A DNA stretch of 64,000 bases. Source: Panopea generosa. Lineage: Eukaryota > Mollusca > Bivalvia > Adapedonta > Hiatellidae. Position numbers and translations under genes: made by a program. The stretch lies in the NCBI GenBank assembly GCA_029582155.1, contig CM055895.1:11168270-11232269 (forward strand), given 5' to 3'. The notes beneath the pieces are model-generated. The model made no database searches and was not told the DNA's origin. It was given only the letters and a program-made list of their open reading frames with translations. Below, in pieces: positions 59,215-64,000 of the stretch. How positions within the stretch are numbered: position 1 is the first letter of the stretch; each line of letters starts with the position of its first letter.

Positions 59215-60640
59215 CTCATCAGTGCTATGTTTCCCGATTTATTTTATAATGAATTTTCCCTATGGCTAATATCAACCATTCTAAACGGTTTCGCTGATAA
59301 GTTATTACTCGTTTGATATCTTAACCGTCACTCAATGTCAACCATCACTCTCAACAAAAAGGAATGCAAACGTCTGCCAAAAATAAAATACAACAATGAT
59401 AAAAACGGGTTTTGTTCCGCAAAGCAATCTGTACAATAGCCATTTGATTAGACTGTACAATTTCATGTTGGATTGTATGCATACATCTTAACGCCGTTAT
59501 GATTTTATAATGACAGTTAATAATGATAGCTGATAAATGAATTCCTTGAAAGCATATAACACAACGAACAAATGAAAATTGCCGACTCGGATTCGTTGCA
59601 TTTATTGCTTTGAGGTAGTAAACTATGCAACCGATATCTCACAGAGTGCACTGCGTTACACTCAATTAAACACAGTAGATCCCATTGTTATTATTACTTT
59701 TCTGAACGAATTGAACTTTGAATTGATTGACAAGCAGGGAATTCCCTGATTTTTCCTTTGGGATCGGTAGTTTGTCAGGGACTGATAAAGACTACCTTTA
59801 AAGTAAAACAATGCAGATTTAAGGTGTAAGCCCATCATTGGTTGTTTGTTCCTTATATAGTAAATAATAAAAGTTTGAAAGCCTGTCATTCATAGATAGA
59901 CCCAAATGAAAGAAGAGAAATTTACATTTTACTGTTTTTCAACCTCTGCACTACCACAATATGATGAGAAAAGTGTCATATATTTTTTTCTGCTCTGTGT
60001 GTACACTGTTGACAAAGTGAAAGTAAACTTCCGAAATCATGTATTCATACCCTTATTTCCAAATATTATTTTTTTCTAAATTCACAATGCCGTTAAAATA
60101 CATCAGTAATGCTATTCTAATAAAAAATGAGTATTAAAATAAGGAAAATGCATTTTTAAAGAAGAAGAAACAAGAATTATTTATAACCGTCATAATACGC
60201 CTTCCCCGTGGAAGCACTTCCTTTTTCCAATGGTGGTACTATACCTAAATCTGAATGAAATATGTTATAATAGCCTTGTCTTTATATTAATGTTGTCGGG
60301 AGCATGAGGGATCATATGCATCTTAATGTTGTCGGGAGTATGAGGGATCATATGCATCTTAATGTTGTCGGGAGCATGACGGATCATATGCATGTTTAGG
60401 TTCTGCTGCGTTAAGAGACATACATTTCACTCTATAGTTTTGTTAAACATCAGTTTGTCGTTCGCAACATAATTATTATGTTTGTCGGTACTGATGTCTA
60501 ATGGAGACCTGTTTCTCCGCGGATTATATTCAGCACATTCCTCTACGTTATCTTAACGTTCAGTTAGATATTCAAGCACACACACATATGTCAATACTAA
60601 TTATTTTCCACTCTGACTTATATATAAAAAACCTTAACCT
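59215..60640. repeat. Paralogous block B, second segment
   Basis: Counterpart of 49690-50450, interrupted by non-matching sequence and the 36-bp repeat at 60287. Confidence 0.5.
60287..60393 (+). repeat. 36-bp tandem repeat, three copies
   Basis: Units of ttaatgttgtcgggagcatg followed by agggatcatatgcatc start at 60287, 60323 and 60359. They are nearly identical, so young. Confidence 0.95.
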
Positions 60641-60892
60641 TCTCCAATAAAAATTTGCCATTTGCTGTTCTAATGTTTTCTGAATAAATGATGTTAACTT
60701 CTCAGAAATCTCGTATGCCTTATCACTGTATAGTTAAACATGTTTTCTAATAGCGACACGTTTATAAAACCATTTTAACGCGAAACAATTAACAAATTGA
60801 TCAAACAAGTTGATCACATTGTCATAAAGTAACACATGATGTAATTATGCGTTCCTTGATACAATTTTGATAGTAGTTAAACTAAAACTAAA

Positions 60893-61073
60893 TACAGCCA
60901 AACCTGTCTTAAGCAACCAGTCAAGGGAAGGAACAAAAATGACATTTTAAGACAGGTTGTTGCTTAATACAGGTTAATTTGCTCTGAAAACATGGGCATG
61001 GGAATAGCAAATGTATCTGCTTTAGACAAGTGGCTGCTTAAAGGAAGTGACCGCTTACACAGGTTTGACTGTT
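60893..61073. mobile_element. MITE with aaacctgt ends (copy 2)
   Basis: Left TA|cagccaaacctgtcttaagc, right cttacacaggtttgactg|TT. The interior matches copy 1 at 17634 (agtcaagggaaggaacaaaa, gacaggttgttgcttaata). It is 177 bp. Confidence 0.8.
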
Positions 61074-61784
61074 ACTCAATACATTGATTATTAATTAACA
61101 TACATTTAAGAAAGAAATTTCAACACTAATGTTTTGAATATGCTTTGCAAATATATTGTTATGTAGTTGTACAATATTAGACAAAGACTATATTCACGTT
61201 TGTCTTGTTGACTTAGTTTTTTTGTTAAATCCTAACAGATCATGTCCAACGTCTGTAACTCTGTGTGTGTTTGCCCTACACAGATCAGTATTATAATATA
61301 ATATATCTTTTATAATGGATCCTCCGAAGGGAAGAAATTATAAATACCAGTGTCTATATTTACCTCTTTTTTTTAAATTTTCAGCTTATACTTTCATCAG
61401 GTAAAAAACAACAATTATTCAAACTAAGTCACATCCATTTTGAAAAGTCCTTTTATTTTATAAATAAATAAATGACAGGAAATGAGTAACGTCAAAACAT
61501 TAAAGAGGAAATGATGTTACGTTAACAACGCCAAATGACGTCGCGTTAGAATTTCTCTTTAGACACTTAAAGTGTTCCAGCTACCACATAAGTCACTCAC
61601 AAAGTTAGTATGAAATATTCAATTTAACATTGCATCCATTTTGTGTCTACCCTCTGCAACCAAATGTTTTCCACAAGAAGGCAATTAGTTTTACCCTCAT
61701 TGTATAGCTTCTGTACAATGTCTATCTGGATATGACCGTCAATGTGCCCTAAAAAGTATTGTTGGTGAGTTTGTCTGCCGGTGT

Positions 61785-61935
61785 ACCATTAAATTTTGAC
61801 CCCGTTGAAAATGATCCCAAAGGTCATTTTTCAATGTTGAAAATTGAACTGGGTCACATTTCAACATTAAATTCTAATAAAAAAAGACGTTGAAAATTGA
61901 TCAGTGTTAAATTTTGATCAGACATAGGGTCGCAC
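61785..61935 (+). repeat. Dispersed repeat rich in ttcaacatt, + orientation
   Basis: Contains tttcaatgttgaaaattgaa, gtcacatttcaacattaaat and gatcagtgttaaattttgat. It is the inverse of 63800-63935. Confidence 0.8.
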
Positions 61936-62004
61936 TAGTCTTTTATTTGTAGATGAAACTAGATTTATAAATTTATTGATATTGGGAAAGGATATATATT
62001 TTAA

Positions 62005-62640
62005 ATACTTAGTTCTGTGTTCTATATTTGGGACAACATAAATGAAAATGATACTTTGATTCAACATTTAAGGAACATAATTCATAAATTCGATTCTCTC
62101 TTTCTACATGTGTATAGCTGCCTGATTCTATTTCTAAAGTATGGGCACTAAGACGTAAACATGTCAAATCTTTGTGATTCTTTTCGTTTGAAATAAAATC
62201 TAAGTAATGTTCATATTTTAAATCTACTTTCAACTTATTGTAGTATTGTAGTTTCAATATATTATGTGAGTTTCGGCATAGTCTGAACAAATGCATGTAT
62301 TAGTCTCTAATTCTTTGTTTAAATAATATAGAATAAATTACATTTGGATTGAAATTTAGCTATATGTATCCAAATCCTAGGTTATCTAAGAACGATTCCA
62401 TACATTAGTCCCAACATGTATTAATTTACATTGTTCATTAAAAGATTTATACAAAATTGAAGTCTGTTGTTTCATGATCTTAGCCCAGTATATAATGGAA
62501 CGCTCTTTAGAAATCACAGATTTAGGAACCTCAAGAAATAAAGATGACATTACCTTTAATACATTGGAAAGAGAGTTATATAGAATAGAGACAAATTCAT
62601 TTGTAAATACATATTTTATCTTAAAAATGGAGGATACTTA
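62005..62640 (-). pseudogene. Non-LTR retrotransposon C-terminal remnant
   Basis: On the minus strand, a fragment with SVISKERSIIYWAKIMKQQT, a broken middle, then a 95-residue frame with LTCLRLSAHTLEIESGSYTH, RIYELCSL and HFHLCCPKYRTQ. The pattern (K/R-L-R-x-S-x-H-x-L-x-IE-x-G-x-Y, then C-x2-C...H-x-L...C-P-K-Y) is the usual C-terminal end of LINE polyproteins in molluscs and other invertebrates. Frameshifts and stops lie between the pieces. The reverse transcriptase core is not seen. Confidence 0.65.
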
Positions 62641-62649
62641 ATTATTACA

Positions 62650-63600
62650 ATTGGAATATTGCATTGTATAAGAAATATGAATTGGTTTATTTATGTAAAG
62701 ATGCAGTTCAAATATGCAATGGTCAAAGTTGTCAACTTAAGGAGATACGATAGCAGCATAATTAGTAATGGTCTTTGTGTCATTCAGAAATATTAGGCAG
62801 TGTTGTTGGTAATATATGTACGTGTTTAATATAGAGTCATAATAACGAATTGTTTATATGTCTCTACGGGTTTGTCATATACTGTTGGTGATGATCTTAT
62901 ATTGTACGAAACAGTTATAGAACAGAAATTGTATTTAAACTTGAGCATCATAGCTTATTGTCATATAGAAACATTTTTTATGCATGCAATCTGATGTCTA
63001 CAATATAAAACATATAGTTCTAAATCAATATTGGTGAGTGTCGTTTTAAACAAAATAAATTTTCAAAATCTAGTAAATTGGTATTCGTTGAGCCGTATTA
63101 ATATATAAATAATGATCTTTTAATTAACATATTTATGTACTATGTAAATTGTTACTCGTAATCTATCAGATTGTATCTGCAGTTGAAAGCTTTTGCCTAA
63201 AATAATGCTATTTTTTTAATAACGATTTTCAGTTTGTATTTAATAAATCGATAAACTTTACCATATTTGGTCGTCCAGTGTTTGTATATATTCATCTCTT
63301 ATTTGATTGTAGATTGGATCTTTGATGACGTGATTAAAATAAACTGAAATCGTTATGTATGGGTATGGAATAGTTCAGACTGTTCATGAAATGTTCTGTA
63401 ATGACGAGTTGGTCGGTAACGTATAAGGCTTATCCTAAAATGCAGACTATATACCTGTTCACTTCAGAAAAACCCTTTAAAACGTAACCTAGATGCCGAT
63501 CGTTTAATTACCGTGTTTGCGTCATGCAAATGCAGAAAACTAGAGATGTTTTAAAATTACTTTTCGCATTGCGGCACATATGAACACTCCTCATCAGTAC
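62650..63600. other. AT-rich stretch without recognised feature
   Basis: No gene-like frame; may include further decayed LINE sequence. Confidence 0.4.
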
Positions 63601-63607
63601 TGTATGG

Positions 63608-63785
63608 GTGGATTAGTGGTCCAGTGGTTAAAGCCTTGGACTGGGAACTCGGGGATCGCAGGTTCGATCACATGCTCCTCCAACTAAAATACTTACAAGT
63701 CTTTCGGATGGGACTTTAACACATATCGACGTTCCATGTATGATGCTTAACATCGTGCATGTAAAAGAACCAGGGACGCTATTTG
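63608..63785 (+). mobile_element. tRNA-derived SINE, family 5
   Basis: A box gtggtccagtggttaaagcc, B box gcaggttcgatcac, then cttacaagtctttcggatgg and gcatgtaaaagaaccaggga. The tctttcggatg...gacttta motif resembles a conserved SINE domain (from memory). Confidence 0.75.
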
Positions 63786-63799
63786 CTAATATTTAACAA

Positions 63800-63935
63800 A
63801 CAGTTAAAAAAGGACCCAATGTCCGATCAAAATTTAACACTGATAAGTTTTCAACGACTGTTTTGATCTAATCAGAATTTAATGTTGAAATGTGATACGG
63901 TTCAATTTCCAACATTGAAAACTTTTACCAGCATT
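63800..63935 (-). repeat. Dispersed repeat rich in ttcaacatt, - orientation
   Basis: Inverse complement of 61785-61935 with good agreement; together they flank the LINE remnant and a SINE. Confidence 0.8.
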
Positions 63936-64000
63936 TCTAAGTCGAACCACAACAACTTCTAACAAGTGCATCTAGTCGTTCCGTTACAGTTCGTTTAGTT

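Overview
This is eukaryotic, AT-rich, intron-rich and very repeat-rich DNA. The repeat types (several tRNA-derived SINEs, MITEs ending in CAGTCAAACCTG, and elements beginning with agctcacc) and the many long minisatellites point to a mollusc, most likely a bivalve. This is judged from recognition, not from a search. No prokaryotic genes, true tRNA genes or CRISPR arrays were found.

The main gene is on the + strand (407-25857). It is the 3' six coding exons of a TGOLN2/KCT2-like trans-Golgi network membrane protein. The exons join in phase into 530 residues. They encode a Cys-rich, N-glycosylatable lumenal region, an acidic Lys/Thr/Ser-rich stem with three 57-60 residue repeats, one membrane span, and a cytosolic tail carrying a YRKL (YxxPhi) sorting signal. 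The signal-peptide exon lies upstream of the window. Its first intron here is almost entirely a 10-kb minisatellite with a 39-bp period, split by an 853-bp hAT-like insertion. Later introns hold a 47-bp and a 147-bp array, MITEs and SINEs.

From 25.9 to 36.1 kb is 3' UTR or intergenic DNA. It includes two copies of a piggyBac-type MITE, one of which has an expanded internal 25-bp repeat. A good poly(A) signal lies at 36091.

At 36.7-39.1 kb, on the minus strand, is a small gene assembled here from three phase-compatible exons. It encodes a type II membrane protein with a Golgi-glycosyltransferase layout and a weak resemblance to GT11 fucosyltransferases.

From 39.2 to 64 kb no intact gene was recognised. 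This part holds a 109-bp array (12 units) made from the C-terminal coding segment of a Tc1-like transposase, a 31/32-bp array, a 51-bp array, and two diverged paralogous blocks (about 43.8-50.5 kb and 57.6-60.7 kb), each with an exon-like minus-strand segment. It also holds SINEs and a decayed non-LTR retrotransposon end. The dominant theme is repeated, independent local tandem amplification, often seeded inside transposons.
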